From positions 1 through 7,263 of the forward strand of contig CAMQBP010000093.1 in assembly GCA_946999025.1 (NCBI GenBank): a DNA stretch of 7,263 nucleotides. Direction: 5' to 3'. This stretch comes from an uncultured Prevotella sp. (lineage in GTDB: Bacteria; Bacteroidota; Bacteroidia; Bacteroidales; Bacteroidaceae). The notes under the pieces were generated by a model. That model made no database searches, was not told where the DNA came from, and saw only the letters and a list, made by a program, of their open reading frames with translations. The position numbers were made by a program, and so were the translations under genes. This document shows positions 6,207-7,263 of the stretch, piece after piece; the stretch's first letter is position 1, and every line of letters begins with the position of its first letter.

Positions 6207-6401
6207 ATGCTGAAAACATTACTTCTTAGCATGTTAATAATTGCAATATGTATTGCATTGATGTCTGTGAAATTGATTTTTCAGAAGAATGGAAAGTTTA
6301 ATTCCATGCACATACATGACAGTGACGCTATGAAAAAGCGAGGCATTCATTGTGTGGTAGATCAAGATAAAGAGGCAAGAAAGCAGAACAAGGCGTTTTG
6401 A
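6207..6401 (+). CDS. Small single-span membrane protein with conserved-looking GIHC segment
   Basis: This 64-residue protein has an N-terminal hydrophobic helix (about residues 4-24, LLLSMLIIAICIALMSVKLIF) followed by a charged, probably soluble tail. The tail carries KNGKF (27-31), MKKRGIHC with Cys49, and a DQDKEAR segment. I recognise the pattern from short Bacteroidota proteins of similar length that end in a G-I-x-C plus QD-x-EAR-like tail; they are normally annotated as hypothetical and I know no function. Gene status is supported by the full promoter match 43 nt upstream, the clean start and the TM-plus-motif layout. The conserved cysteine might bind metal or form a disulfide, but that is speculation. 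The OmpH-family gene follows 77 nt later on the same strand and could be cotranscribed. Confidence 0.8.
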   Translation: MLKTLLLSMLIIAICIALMSVKLIFQKNGKFNSMHIHDSDAMKKRGIHCVVDQDKEARKQNKAF

Positions 6402-6408
6402 AGTGGAT

Positions 6409-6433
6409 GTCATGGGCAGCATGCTGTCATGGT
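6409..6433. other. Imperfect dyad between the small membrane protein and OmpH-family genes
   Basis: The 10-nt palindrome CAGCATGCTG (6417-6426) is flanked by CATG on each side (6411-6414 and 6428-6431), allowing an imperfect stem. TGTCATGG is also directly repeated at 6408-6415 and 6425-6432 apart from the first base. No T-run follows. It could be an operator, an RNA processing structure or chance. Confidence 0.3.
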
Positions 6434-6478
6434 CATGAGACAAAATAACACGTAAACAATTAAATATCAGTATATAAA

Positions 6479-7096
6479 ATGAAGAAAAAGATTATCCGTT
6501 CGGTAGCGGTTGCAGCACTCGCAACACTGGCTTTCACGGCATGTGACAATTCGAAACCTCAGGTTGATAAGAAGTCAGAAGGTACAACAGCTGCTGTTCC
6601 TACAGACATGAAAATTGCCTATGTTGAGGTAGACAGCATCATGACCCAGTATAAGTTCTGCAAAGACTATAGTTTGATTTTGCAGAAGAAGGGACAAAAC
6701 ATCCAGAATACGCTGGCTGGAAAGCAGAAACAATTGGAGCAAGCAGCTGCAAACTTCCAGCAGAAGCTTCAACAAAATGCATATACTCGTGACCAGGCAG
6801 AATCCATTCAAGCTGGATTGCAGAAGCAGAGTGCCGATCTTCAGGCGCTCAATCAACGTCTGAGCAATGAGTTTCAAACAGAAACCGATAAGTATAACAA
6901 GGCTCTCCGCGACTCCATTCAGCACTTCTTGGCCAGCTACAACAAGGATAAGAAGTATAGTCTTATCCTTTCTAAGGCAGGAGATAATCTGCTTTATGCC
7001 GACAAGAGCTATGATATCACCAAGGATGTAGTTGCTGGTTTGAACAAGGCTTATAAGCCAATCGACACAAAGAAAAAGGCTGACGCAAAGAAATAA
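6479..7096 (+). CDS. OmpH/Skp-family lipoprotein
   Basis: The 205-residue protein starts with a lipoprotein signal (KKKIIRSVAVAALATLAFTAC, lipid-accepting Cys22), then a flexible linker to about residue 42. A Skp-like body follows: the beta segment MKIAYVEVDSIMTQY (44-58), a long Gln/Ala/Lys-rich coiled coil (about 65-150), and the C-terminal strand/helix KYSLILSKAGDNLLYADKSYDIT (159-181) typical of OmpH proteins. Skp acts as a periplasmic trimeric chaperone for outer-membrane proteins; here the lipid anchor implies it is tethered to a membrane, an inferred variant of that role. No strong acidic surface-export signal follows Cys22, so the periplasmic face is the likeliest location. The segment YSLIL-x-K-x-G occurs twice (64-72 and 160-168). 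The Lys-rich C-terminus (KKKADAKK) is also notable. A strong terminator lies 47 nt after the stop. No clear promoter is seen in the 77-nt gap, so cotranscription with the small upstream gene is plausible. Confidence 0.93.
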   Translation: MKKKIIRSVAVAALATLAFTACDNSKPQVDKKSEGTTAAVPTDMKIAYVEVDSIMTQYKFCKDYSLILQKKGQNIQNTLAGKQKQLEQAAANFQQKLQQNAYTRDQAESIQAGLQKQSADLQALNQRLSNEFQTETDKYNKALRDSIQHFLASYNKDKKYSLILSKAGDNLLYADKSYDITKDVVAGLNKAYKPIDTKKKADAKK

Positions 7097-7142
7097 GAAA
7101 GTTTTTTTTGCACAGTTTCCTATATTGTCATCGTACATGATG

Positions 7143-7173
7143 AAATCGCGAGCATTTTGTTCGCGATTTTTTT
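7143..7173 (+). terminator. Rho-independent terminator of the OmpH-family gene
   Basis: AAATCGCGA (7143-7151) pairs perfectly with TCGCGATTT (7161-7169) around a 9-nt loop, and the T-run extends through 7173. The stem has a CGCG core and begins 47 nt after the TAA. It is the clearest terminator in the window. Confidence 0.88.
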
Positions 7174-7263
7174 ATTGCTTAATTCAGCAAAACTTCAAGG
7201 AGATAGCCGTGAGCATTCATGATTAATTGATGGGATTTTAACAGGTTTGTAATATGATATAAT

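Noticed and set aside
6575..7138. Minus-strand frame opposite the OmpH-family gene (187 codons), rich in Leu and Ile
   Set aside because: The apparent hydrophobicity comes from antisense reading of Lys/Gln/Asn codons in the coiled coil; the plus-strand lipoprotein is well supported.
7137..7226. Short plus-strand frame starting ATGATGAAATCG (29 residues)
   Set aside because: It reads straight through the perfect terminator stem at 7143-7173 and encodes nothing recognisable.

Overview
The window looks like ordinary chromosomal DNA from a member of the Bacteroidota, most likely Prevotella or a close relative. Three things point there. Promoter-like sites follow the Bacteroides pattern TTTG-N19-TAnnTTTG instead of the sigma70 -35/-10 pattern. 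Start codons have A/T-rich leaders without a clear Shine-Dalgarno sequence. The protein families (a lipid-anchored OmpH/Skp-like protein, a short single-span protein ending in a GIHC segment, an HExxH membrane protein, a PepD-type dipeptidase) resemble Bacteroidota versions. The genus is inferred, since no rRNA or marker gene is present. I saw no tRNA, rRNA, CRISPR array, insertion sequence or phage gene.

Layout. Positions 1-165 are the 3' end of a plus-strand gene that enters from the left; its ELNLR segment suggests an ATP-grasp protein. Positions 166-379 are non-coding and rich in dyads: a hairpin, three exact 22-nt tandem quasi-palindromes, and a GC-rich terminator-like stem. Next are two overlapping minus-strand genes, a DMT/EamA transporter (780-1679) followed by a small HExxH membrane protein (380-814). 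A back-to-back promoter region (1680-1819) separates them from a plus-strand gene for a 901-residue UvrD-type helicase (1820-4525) that carries a complete DEDDh exonuclease domain in its middle. That gene converges on pepD (4653-6113, minus), and a shared 11-bp stem lies between them. The leader of pepD faces a strong-looking plus-strand promoter for a 64-residue membrane protein (6207-6401). This is followed by an OmpH-family lipoprotein (6479-7096) and a textbook rho-independent terminator (7143-7173). The last 90 bases (7174-7263) hold no gene or convincing site that I can support.

How the genes relate. They do not form one pathway: there is a transporter/membrane-protein pair, a DNA repair or processing enzyme, a cytosolic dipeptidase, and an envelope pair. 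The most unusual items are the helicase-exonuclease fusion, the 22-nt palindromic repeat cluster, and the facing promoters between pepD and the small membrane protein. Nothing here looks like a classical mobile or defence island. The fusion helicase is the only candidate for an under-described enzyme, and a housekeeping repair role is at least as likely as a defence role.
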